A DNA stretch of 64,000 bases from Prionace glauca (lineage: Eukaryota; Chordata; Chondrichthyes; Carcharhiniformes; Carcharhinidae). The position numbers and the translations under genes are program-made. Under the pieces are notes generated by a model. That model ran no database searches. It was not told the DNA's origin and saw only the letters and a list, made by a program, of their open reading frames with translations. The stretch spans positions 50,302,469 through 50,366,468 of the forward strand of contig CM075760.1 of assembly GCA_037974335.1 (NCBI GenBank). The letters run 5' to 3'. Shown one piece after another: positions 11,173 through 20,597 of the stretch. Positions within the stretch are counted from its first letter, which is position 1. Each line of letters starts with the position of its first letter.

Positions 11173-14100
11173 TCATTTCCTCTCAGGCTGTATTGAGTGG
11201 AAAATTGCAGTAAGGGGATATTTCAGTACATTTTTTAGCTGCTGCCTGAACTGAGTTTGTGTCACAGCGTAAATAGCAGTATTTGTACAGCAACTTGTGA
11301 GTTGCAGCATGAAGCCCAATTCCATAACATAAAATTCTATTCTAATTTTAAACCCCAAATCATACATGCGATTCCATGCTGAATAAACCATGAATATTGA
11401 CCATAAGATAATGAAATTGGCTGAGATAACAAATAGGAAAATGATGGATTTCCTTCGACTCTCCAACTCTGGGTCTTTTGGATTCTCACCGCTGCTGTGA
11501 GCCCGGAGTCTCCTGCGGGCTCTGCTGCTCACTAAAATGTGTCTGACGGTGAGAGCATTCAGCAGCAGAATCAGGGCGAATGGGGCACACGGGTTTAGAA
11601 TGTAATGGAGGAACTCGATTGTTCCCCAGACCAGAGAGTACATAACAATTGTTGTGAACTCACAAAACCAGGGGAGGTTCCGCACCCAATATGTATTTAA
11701 TAACATAAAATACCAGATAATGTTCTTTAAACAGCTCAGCACTGTCACTGTTCCCAGAACCACAGCCGCCGATTTCTCAGTGCAATATTTACTTCTCAGC
11801 TTCGGACAACAAATGGCCACAAATCGATCAAAGGTGAAAGTGACGGTGAACCAGACAGAACAGTCAGTGGCAGCATAAAGCAGGACGGCGTGGATATTAC
11901 ACACGGGAAGAGAGCGCACAAAATAGAAGTGTTCCTGATAAACAATGGGAATGTGTCTCATTATCAGGTCAAAGATAATGACCAGCAGATCCCCCACTGA
12001 CATGGCCACCAGGTAACGAGTGACACATTTGGACAGACCACAGTTTCTGCTCGTCAGTGTCACAATTGTGATTATGTTCACTGTCAGGAAGGAAATACAG
12101 AATAAAATTAGATATGATTCAATGGAAGGAATTGCCATTTAGACTTATGCTGGGTTAAAATTTTTAAAAAAGTACAAAAACACAACAATTGGAATATATA
12201 TTTTTAAGCCAGCATGTCTTTCGGAGTGTGAGAGGAAAGTAGAGCATCTGGAGTAAACCTGTACAGACACAGAGAGAATGTATAAACTCAACACAGACAA
12301 TGACCCAAAACTGGAACTGAACCCCGGTTTCTGATGTCGTGAGTCAGCAGTACTAACCACTATGCCACTGTACTGCTCCTTGGTAGTGACACAAAGTTAA
12401 CATTTGGGCGAGAGCTTTCCAGGGAGTCCTCAACATTATCCCTTACTCAGCTACAGGTAAATATCCCCTCTGCCAGTGAAGGATTTGAAGGGTATGAAGG
12501 ATGAGGCAGTAAACCCTAACAGAAGATGCGGAGTGGAGTCCTGTAGGTGGTAATCTGTTGTCTCTCAGACAGCTCACTGACAACTCCCGCAACAGAGCTG
12601 GTACCAAACAGTGTTGGTTTGACCCTTTCCTCTGGACAATACTAACAGTTGGCAGAGGGAGATCCTGATGCCCTGAAGCACAGAATCTCTATTAGATTTA
12701 CATCTCCATGAGTCCTCTCATGGCAGGAATGTTGTCAATATATGCACCAGGTAAAAACTCAAACAAAGGCCAGTAGCAAAGGAAAAGCCAAGCAAGCTGC
12801 CTAATGACTCTCATCCTGTGACTCCGACATCCAATATTATGAAATGCATGAAAAAGTTAGTCATGGCATGAATCAGTTCCGGCTTCCCAGATTTCCTGGA
12901 TCCACTACAGTTCACTACATCCACAACCGGTCCAAAATCTCATCTCTCTGACATTACAGTCAACCCTGTAACGCCGACTCATGTTTATCAACGACAGCTC
13001 AGCCATTAACACCATTATTCCTATGCATGTGTCTGTGTGTGTGTGTGTCTGTGTGTGTGTGTGTGTCTGTGTGTGTGTGTGTGAGCACCAGAGTACTTGA
13101 TGAGTGCTCCTAAGTGTGTGTTATTCCGGAGGCTTACAACAATTTTGGCTTCTGAATTTGTGTGTGAGTGGGAGTAAGTGTCTAAATCTGATTGCTTCTA
13201 TCAGTAAATGTTTCTATTAATACATATATGTTAGTGTTTCTGTGACTCCAGGAAAGTTTGTGGTGATGCAGGGGACAGTGTTGTTGCCTCATAGCTCTAG
13301 GCTCCCTGGTTCAATTTCAGGCTTGGTTACTGAGTGTGCAGAGTCTACTCGTTCTCACTGTGTCTGTGTGGGTTTCCTCCAGGTGCTCCGGTTTCCCCCA
13401 AAAATCTGAAAGTTGTGATGGTTTGATGCATTGGCCGGGCTAAATACTCCCTCAGTGTACCTGAACAGGCGCCGGAGCGTGGCAACTCGGGGATTTTTAT
13501 AGCAACTTCATTGCAGTGTTAATGTTTGCATACTTGTGACATTGATGAATGAATTTCAATACGAAACATGTTTTCTCTTGAGATCCTGCTGTGCAAACAT
13601 GATCAATAAAATGCATTCTGCAGCGTGGTGACTGGGTGGGCAATTGGCAGTGAGCTGGCGTTACATGTAGATGGTAAAAAAACATTCTGCTTTATATTTT
13701 TCTCACAAAGGATTAGTGTTAGGTCACATGTCTATGGATAGTCACAGCACACAGAAGACACCCTAGCCCATAGGCCCTGAGACAATTGTCAGCGGCTGAA
13801 AGAATTAATAACTGGATATAGGGATTCAACAGGAACAACAAGAGCAGCAAACCCAGTACAGTAAATGACAAGGAAATCAATACAGTTAAACAGCCTTTCT
13901 AGAATTAGGAACTGGGGACAGAACTTCACAGCCTCACTTTTCCGAAAACTGCAAAATCCTACCCGTGTTCAACAGACCTTCCCATGCTCTGACCCCTGCC
14001 TGCTCCGATTCCAGTGGCAGTCGGACTGGTACAATTCCAGACAAGGACTTACCCGGAACTCCAATAATCGCCAAGATGGGATAGTAAACGTACTGAATCG

Positions 14101-14401
14101 CCTTCAGTAGACTTTCAATCCGAACACCGAATGGCATCATCCAATTATCTAAGGTAAACAAATAAATCCAATAGGATAAACCGTCTTGCATGGTTGGAAA
14201 CTTCCAATCCATTGTTCCCAGATTCCGATCAATTGTTGGAATACTCTGGGTCATTGTCCCCAGATTCTGATCCACTGTTGGAACATTCTGGGCCATTGCT
14301 CCCAGATTCTGATCTCTCCTCTCGCTCCCTCTCTCTCCACAGCCGCTGATCGCTGTTAGTGTTGGAGTTGTCGCTCCCGCTGACTCAATGGGACAACACA
14401 T
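11173..14401 (-). CDS. GPR139-like G-protein-coupled receptor, gene 1
   Basis: This is a seven-transmembrane receptor resembling the GPR139 family (plasma membrane; ligand not inferable). It has two exons. Exon 1 reaches a donor at 14053 (ccgg|gtaagt) and encodes YYPILAIIGVP at the start of TM1. Exon 2 is 12080-11173 after a ctgacag acceptor. The join reads GVP-VNIITIV. Exon 2 has the family signature CGLSKCVTRYLVAM, a TM3 cysteine (LPVCNIHAV), FTFDRFVAIC in place of DRY, an extracellular-loop-2 cysteine (WFCEF), and NTAIY in place of NPxxY. The start is uncertain: the first in-frame ATG is at 14401 (418 residues in total), but an ATG inside the repeated N-terminal segment is possible. The N terminus carries three 14-residue repeats. 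The 2-kb intron holds two SINE pieces and a TG repeat. No interruption is seen in the TM core. Confidence 0.85.
12220..12377 (-). repeat. tRNA-derived SINE fragment in GPCR gene 1 intron
   Basis: Minus-strand blocks ggttagtactgctgactcac, ggttcagttcc and cactgtctgtg... identify the common SINE head and body. It is old and diverged. Confidence 0.6.
13022..13082. repeat. (TG)n microsatellite
   Basis: Alternating TG with occasional TC interruptions within the intron of GPCR gene 1. Confidence 0.95.
13262..13495 (+). repeat. tRNA-derived SINE in GPCR gene 1 intron
   Basis: The head (cagtgttgttgcctcatag, ggttcaatttc), body (gggtttcctccaggtgctcc) and tail entry (actccctcagtgtacctga, cttcattgcagtgttaatg) match the full copy at 43186. 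Confidence 0.75.
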
Positions 14402-14623
14402 TGAACGGAATCCCTTATTATTAGAAGAGGGAAATCCCTCCAGGCACACTAATCAGATCCATGGAGACTCACATCAATTACAGTCACTAAACAAACAGTT
14501 TCACCTCACCCTGTTCAATCCAACACTTTTTACACGCAAATAAGAGAATTTACAGCCTAGATGGAGTGTTGAGGTTCAGGGAAGTATGGGAAGTTGGAAA
14601 TAATGGAGAGGCAGACATGACAG

Positions 14624-14700
14624 TGCAGAAGGAGGCCATATGGCCCATTGAGTCTGCACCGAGTCTCCGACAGACCATCCTACCCGCATTGGAATGATCA
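14624..14700 (-). repeat. Short old LINE/SINE 3' fragment
   Basis: The block aggaggccatatggcccatt is the usual 3' end of an old CR1-type family and of one SINE tail, read on the minus strand. It lies just upstream of GPCR gene 1. Confidence 0.5.
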
Positions 14701-14961
14701 TAGTGTATGTTTTCTTTTAAGATCAATGTAAAGGTTTAAGTGTGGAGACCTGAACGCGCCTCTCAATGCACACATATTATTGGTTTCGAGATAATTTACT
14801 TTAGCATTAACATAAACCCATTTATATTATATCAGGATATGCCCGTAAATATTACCGTAAGGATAATATACATCATTGAACTTTTTGCCATTCATCGCCT
14901 CCAATAACTTTGTGACTTGATTCATTAAACGCTAAAATCATTCATCATTTTTTTTCAGGCT

Positions 14962-15880
14962 TTAGATAAGAACAAAGAAAATTACAGCACAGAAACAGGC
15001 CCGTTTGGCCCGCGAAGACTGAACAGACCATGCTGCGTCAACTGAACTAAAATCTTTGCCCTTCCAGGGTCCATATTCCTCCGTTCCCATCCTATTCATG
15101 TACTTGTCAAGACGCCTCTTAAAAGTCACTACCATATCGGCTTCCACAACTTCCCCCGGCAATGAGTTACAGGCACCCACCACCATTTTTGTAGAAAAAA
15201 AAATCTGCCTCGTAATCTCCTATAATCTCTTGACCGTCGCACCTTGAACTTGTGCCACCGAGTAAATGACTCTTCCACTCGGGGAAAAAAAAAAGCTTCT
15301 GACTACCCACTCTGTCTACCCCTCTCACAATCGTGTAGACTTCTATCAGTTCACCTCTCAACCTCTGCCATTCCAGTGAGGTCAAATTACGTTTTTCCAC
15401 CTCTCCGCCCAAGTCTCCAATCGATCCATATCTTGCTGCATCCTCTTATGGTCCTCACCGCTATCTGCAAATCCATCAACTTTTGTATCATCCACAAACT
15501 TGCAACCGTTGTGTCATACACAATGTTGCAAAGAGCAAAGTTCTCAGCTCTGATCCCTGAGGTGTGCCACTTGTCATAACCATCATTCAGAAAAAGACAA
15601 CCTCCCACTGCTACACTCTGTCTTCTTTGACCAAGCCAGTTTGGTATCGAACTTGCCAGCTCACCTCTAATCCCATGTGATTTCATGTTCTGCACTAGTC
15701 TGCTAAGAGGGACCTTGTCAAAGACCTTACTGAAGTCCATGTAGATAACATCCACTACCTTCTCCTCGTTAATCATCTTCCTCAAAAACACTCGATCAAG
15801 TAAGTGAGTCACGATATCCCCTTCACAAAACCATGTTGCCTCTCACTAATACGTCCACTTACTTCCAAATGGGAACGGTT
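14962..15880 (-). mobile_element. Old CR1-like LINE fragment, family D
   Basis: On the minus strand the fragment begins in reverse transcriptase sequence (VVDVIYMDFSKVFDKVPLSRLVQ, 15812-15387). It ends in a 3' region of type aaacaggcccgtttggcc. It has frameshifts and stops throughout and is joined at 15880 to a family B copy on the opposite strand. Confidence 0.75.
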
Positions 15881-17386
15881 GATAAGGGGGATGTGCTGGA
15901 TATTCTTGAGCGGTTGAAAATAGATAAGTCCCCTGGTCCGGATGGGATCTGCCCTAGGATTCCCTGGGAGGCTAGAGAGGTGATTGCAGAGCCTCTGGCT
16001 CTGATCTTCAGGTCGTCATTGGTCTCTGGTGTAGTCCCGGAGGATTGGAGGATAGCGAATGTTGTCCCAATGTTTAAGAAGGGGAACAGAGACTTTGCCG
16101 GGAATTATAGACCGGTGAGTCTTACTTCTGTTCTGGGCAAGGTTTTAGAAAAAATTATTAGGGATAGGATTTATAGTTATTTGGAGTGTAATAAATTGAT
16201 TAGAAATAGTCAGCATGGTTTTGTAGCCGGTAGGTCGTGCCTTACTAACCTTATTGAGTTTTTTGATAAGGTGACCAAAGAGGTGGATGGGGGCAAGGCA
16301 GTTGATGTGGTATATATGGATTTTAGTAAGGCGTTCGATAAGGTTCACCATAGTAGGATTCTGCAGAAAATGCAGATGTATGAGATTGTGGGTAAACTAG
16401 GAAATTGGATCAGAAATTTGCTGTCAGATAGGAGACAGAGGGTGGTGGTTGATGGTAAATATTCATCATGGAGTTCGGTTACGAGTGGTGTGCCTCAGGG
16501 ACCTGTTTTGGGGCCACTGCTGTTTGTAATCTTTATTAATGATCTGGATGAGGGTATAGTTGGGTGGATTAGTAAATTTGCTGATGACACCAAAGTAGGA
16601 GGTGTGGTAGATTGTGAAGAAGGGTGTCATAGTCTGCAGGGAGACTTAGATACGTTGCAGAGCTGGGCCGAGAGGTGGCGGATGGAATTTAATGCGGAGA
16701 AATGTGAGGTAATTCACTTCGGTAGGAGCAACAGATGTGTCGAGTATCGGGCTAACGGGAGGACTTTGAATAGTGTGGATGAACAGAGGGATCTAGGTGT
16801 ATGTGTACATAGATCCCTGAAAGTTGGGAATCAAGTAGGTAAGGTTGTTAAGAAGGCGTACGGTGTCTTGGCGTTTATTGGTAGGGGGATTGAATTTAAG
16901 AGTCGCAGCGTCATGTTGCAACTGTACACTACTCTGGTAAGGCTGCACTTGGAGTACTGTGTGCAGTTCTGGTCCCCACATTACAGGAAGGATGTGGAGG
17001 CTTTGGAGAGGGTGCAGAGGAAGTTTACTAGGATCTTGCCTGGTATGGTGGGGAGATCCTATGAGGAGAGACTGAGGGATTTGGGGTTGTTTTCGCTGGA
17101 AAGAAGGCGGCTAAGAGGGGATCTTATTGAAACATATAAGATGATTAGAGGTTTAGATAGGGTGGATAGTGATAGCCTTTTTCCTCGGATGGAGAAAGCT
17201 AGCACGAGGGGGCATGGCTTTAAATTAAGGGGGGGTAGCTACAAGACGTATGTCAGGGGTAGGTTCGTTACCCAGCGGGTGGTGAGGGATTGGAATGCCC
17301 TGCCTGCTGCAGTTGTAAATGCTCCTAGTTTGGGGGCGTTTAAGAGATCTGTAGATAGGTTTATGGATGAAAAGGGATTGGTATAG
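15833..17386 (+). CDS. LINE reverse transcriptase frame, partial ORF2 (family B)
   Basis: The 517-codon frame is open to the natural C terminus. RT blocks in order: DKSPGPDG, VPEDWRIANVVPMFKKG, YRPVSLTSVLGKVLE, QHGFVAGRSCLTNL, VVYMDFSKAFDKVHH (first catalytic Asp), SGVPQGPVLGPLLF, and FADDTKVGG (catalytic DD). The first 16 or so codons come from the adjoining element, not from the LINE. The endonuclease domain is missing, so it is not autonomous. Confidence 0.85.
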   Translation: MLPLTNTSTYFQMGTVDKGDVLDILERLKIDKSPGPDGICPRIPWEAREVIAEPLALIFRSSLVSGVVPEDWRIANVVPMFKKGNRDFAGNYRPVSLTSVLGKVLEKIIRDRIYSYLECNKLIRNSQHGFVAGRSCLTNLIEFFDKVTKEVDGGKAVDVVYMDFSKAFDKVHHSRILQKMQMYEIVGKLGNWIRNLLSDRRQRVVVDGKYSSWSSVTSGVPQGPVLGPLLFVIFINDLDEGIVGWISKFADDTKVGGVVDCEEGCHSLQGDLDTLQSWAERWRMEFNAEKCEVIHFGRSNRCVEYRANGRTLNSVDEQRDLGVCVHRSLKVGNQVGKVVKKAYGVLAFIGRGIEFKSRSVMLQLYTTLVRLHLEYCVQFWSPHYRKDVEALERVQRKFTRILPGMVGRSYEERLRDLGLFSLERRRLRGDLIETYKMIRGLDRVDSDSLFPRMEKASTRGHGFKLRGGSYKTYVRGRFVTQRVVRDWNALPAAVVNAPSLGAFKRSVDRFMDEKGLV

Positions 17387-17467
17387 GCTAGTGGGCCATT
17401 GTTTTTGTAACTGGTCGGCGCATTATCGTGGGCCGAAGGGCCTGTTCTGCGCTGTAATGTTCTATGT
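15881..17467 (+). mobile_element. CR1-clade LINE, family B, 5'-truncated
   Basis: This copy begins just before the RT fingers and extends to the 3' end (gccgaagggcctgttctgcg, then atgttctatgttc). It is well preserved. Confidence 0.9.
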
Positions 17468-17795
17468 TCAAATCTCTTCCTCAATCTGTTGTTTCCCCCC
17501 AGTTTTTCCTTGTTATAGTTTCCAGATTCCTTGTTCTGGTTGTCTCTCTTTCCATTCTTGTCTCCCTGTCTCTATTTCTTTCCTAATCTGACTCTTGCCA
17601 TCTTATTCCTTTCTCCCTTTGCAGTTTTCTTCCCCTATCTCCATGTTTCTGTCACATCCAACCTCTTTCAGTTCTTTACTCGCAGTCCAGCTTTTTCCCC
17701 GTATTTATCCATCTCTCTTCAAACATTTCTCGCTCACTTTCCCCATATCTATTCTGTCTGTCTCCAACATCTCTCTCTCCTTCTGTTTAAAATAG
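17468..17795. other. CT-rich stretch, no gene
   Basis: A pyrimidine-rich segment (tctctctttcc, gtctccctgtctc) lies between two LINEs. Reading frames across it are compositional. Confidence 0.5.
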
Positions 17796-18160
17796 AATCA
17801 AAGAAGATAGTAACAGGAGGAGGCCATTTGGCCCTTCGAGCCTGCTCTGCTATTAATCACAATCATGGCTGATCACCCAACTCAATAGCCTAATGCTGCT
17901 TTCTTCCCATAAATCTCCATCCCATTCAGCCCAAATGCTATATCTAGTCGCCTTTTTAATGCACTACACATTTTGACATCAAGTGCTTCCTGCAGTAATG
18001 AATTTCACAATCTCCCAACTGCTTGGGTGAAGAAATGGCTCCACATCCCTGTCTTAAACGGTTTACACTGCTTCCTCAGACTGTTACCCCTGATTCAGGA
18101 CACTCGCACCATCGGAAACATCTGTTCTCACCCTGTTAGAATTTTATGAGTCTGTATGAA
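17796..18160 (-). mobile_element. Old LINE, family G, 3' part (outer layer of nest)
   Basis: The minus-strand 3' end (aggaggccatttggcccttc, caatcatggctgatcac) is continuous in family order with the piece at 19704-20595. The break point is in the gttagaattttatgagt block. It is interrupted by the family A LINE at 18161-19703. Confidence 0.7.
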
Positions 18161-18325
18161 ATGGTATCAATGGGTGATATGCTGGGTGCTATTCTGATTG
18201 GCGGTTGGTGTCTCGTGGGGTGCCCCAGGGGTCGGTGCTGGGGCCTCAGCTATTTACCAGTTATATAGATGATCTGGAGGAGGGGGCTGAGTGTAGGGTA
18301 ACGAAATTTGCTGATGACACATCAG
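18161..18325 (+). mobile_element. Family A LINE, 5' piece (middle layer of nest)
   Basis: The segment carries RT blocks equivalent to [14 protein letters not shown] and DDLEEG, and stops within FADDT, where a minus-strand copy of the same family is inserted. It continues at 18796. Confidence 0.75.
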
Positions 18326-18795
18326 AACATAACATAAGAACACAAGAAATAGGAGCAGGAGTAGGCCATCCAGCCCTTCGAGCCTGCCCCGTCATTTAAT
18401 AAGATCATGGCTGATCTGTTGTGTCTCAGTTCCACATTCCCGCCTTCTCCCCATAACCCTTAATCTTCTCGCTTATCAAAAACCCATCAACCCGCGTCTT
18501 AAAAGTACTTAGCGAGGCAGCCTCCACCACCTCAACGGGCAGAGAATTCCAGAGATTCACCACCCTTTGAGTGAAGAAGTTCCTCCTCAACTCCGTTCTA
18601 AACCGCCCCCCCCCTTTATCTTGAGGCTGTGCCCCCTAGTCCTACTGGTCTTTCTGAGTGGGAAGAGCCTCTCCACCTCTATCCTATCCATCCCATTCAT
18701 CATCTTATACGTCTCAATGAGATCTCGCCTCGTTCTTCTAAACTCCAACGAGTACAAGCCTAGTTTATTCAGCCTCTCCCCATAGCTCAACCGAC
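18326..18795 (-). mobile_element. Family A LINE, short 3' copy (inner layer of nest)
   Basis: On the minus strand it runs from GLSYGERLNKLGLYSLEF to the family 3' tail (gaacataacataagaacac on the plus strand). It is inserted between the acac of gatgacac and acacgaag, so a short 4-bp duplication is possible. Confidence 0.85.
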
Positions 18796-19703
18796 ACGAA
18801 GATGAGTGGTAAAGCAAATTGCGTGGAGGGTGAGGAAAGTCTGCAGAGAGATATGGATAGGCTGAGCCAGTGAGCGAGAACCTGGCAGATGGGGTATAAT
18901 GATAGCAAGTGTGAGGTTATCCACTTTGGTAGGAGGGATTACTATTTAAAGGGTGAAAAGCTGCAGCATGCTACGGTGCACAGAGACCTGGGGGTCCTTG
19001 TGCATGAGTCACAAAAACCCAGTCTGCAGGTGCAGCAGGTGATCAAGAAGGCGAATGGGATGCTGGCCTTGATAGCGAGGGGGATTGAATATAAAAGTAG
19101 AGAGGTCTTGCTGCAACTGTATAGGGCATTGGTGAGGCCGCAGCTGGAGTATTGTGTGCAGCTTTGGTCGCCGCACTTGCGCAAGGTTATTTTGGCCTTG
19201 GAGGGAGTGCAGAGGAGGTTTACTAGGCTGATACCGGAAATGAGGTGGTTGGACTATGAAGAGAAACTAAAGAGACTGGGTCTGTACTTGTTGGAGTTTC
19301 GAAGGATAAGGGGGGATTTTATAGAGACGTATAAGATAATGAAAGGGATGGATAGGGTAGAGGTAGAGAGATTCTTCCCGCTTAGAAAGGATAGCAGGAC
19401 GAGAGGGCACAGCCTCAAGATAAGGGGGGTGGGCTGTTTAGAACGGAGTTGAGGAGGAACTTCTTCACTCAAAGGGTGGTGAATCTCTGGAGTTCTCTGC
19501 GCATTGAAGTGTGGAGGCTGCCTCGCTCAATATATTTAAGTCACGGGTAGATAGGTTTCTGACAGACAAGGGAATTAAACGTTATGGGGAGAAAGTGGGA
19601 AAGTGGAACTGATTCACTTCACATCAGCCATGATCTTATTGAATGGTGGGACAGGCTCGAAGGGCTAGATGGCCCACTCCTGCTCCTATTTCTTATGTTC
19701 TTT
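18796..19703 (+). mobile_element. Family A LINE, 3' piece (middle layer of nest)
   Basis: The copy resumes after the insertion and runs through CEVIHFGRR, VHRDLGVLVHESQKPSLQVQ and RALVRPQLEYCVQ to the 3' tail ttcttatgttctttt. It is more diverged than the 20620 copy, and the ORF is shifted near 19430. Confidence 0.8.
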
Positions 19704-20595
19704 TGTAAATCCCACTCATTCACCTGAATTTCAGCGAAAACAATCCGAGGCTAACCAATCTCTCCTCATAGATCAGTTCTGCCACCCCTGGAATTAGCCT
19801 ATTAAATGTCGCTGTACTTCTTCGAGAGCAAGAACATCCTTCCTCTGAAAACGAGACAAAAACTGCACGCAATATGGCAATTGCACCTCACCAAGCCACA
19901 TTGTAACACGCATTCCTGCTTCTCTACTTGGAAGCTTCTCGCCATGAAGGCCCATATACAATTTGCCTTCTATACTGTTTGCTGCACCTGCATGGTTACA
20001 TTCAGCGACTGGTCCACATGGATACCCAGGATCCATTGTACATTCCTGTGTCCCAACTACCAGCCATTCAGGCAGTAATCTGTCTTCTTGTTTTTTTTTC
20101 CGAAGTGAATAACCCCACACTTATCCAAATTATACTGCATCTGTCATTAATTTACCCACTCACCCAACCTTTCCACATCATGCTGATTGACCTCTGTATC
20201 CTCGTCACTCTTCTCTCTTCCACCCAATTTGTTATCAACTGCAAGCTTTGAGATGTTGTATTTTGTATTTATGTTTTGTTCAATCGTCAAATAAGTGATA
20301 TATGTTATGAATAGCTAGGGCCTCAGCACTGATCCCTCTAGCACCACACTACCTACTGCCTGCCAATTTCCTAAGAACCAATTAATTCCAACTCTTTGTT
20401 TCATCATTGCCAACAAGTTTTCTAACCACCTCAATCCAACTGCCCCAATCCTATGTGATTTAATCTTGCAGGATAATTTCTTATAGGGGACTTTGGCAAA
20501 CGCTTTCTGAAAGTCCAAGTATACCACTTGGACTGGCTTCCCCTGGTCAACCCTACTCGCAATATATTTAAAGACATTTCTCCCCATCTCTCTCT
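19704..20595 (-). mobile_element. Old LINE, family G, continuation (outer layer of nest)
   Basis: Minus-strand RT remnants include VQVVYLDFQKAFAKVPYKKL (near 20530) and the LEEVQRHL region near 19810. It is the 5'-ward part of the element whose 3' end is at 17796-18160. Confidence 0.7.
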
Positions 20596-20597
20596 AT

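Noticed and set aside
11654-11878. Plus-strand frame opposite GPCR gene 1 exon 2 (and its equivalent at 34417-34214)
   Set aside because: It is the antisense shadow of a conserved receptor exon; its recurrence in both paralogues is explained by the sense-strand homology.
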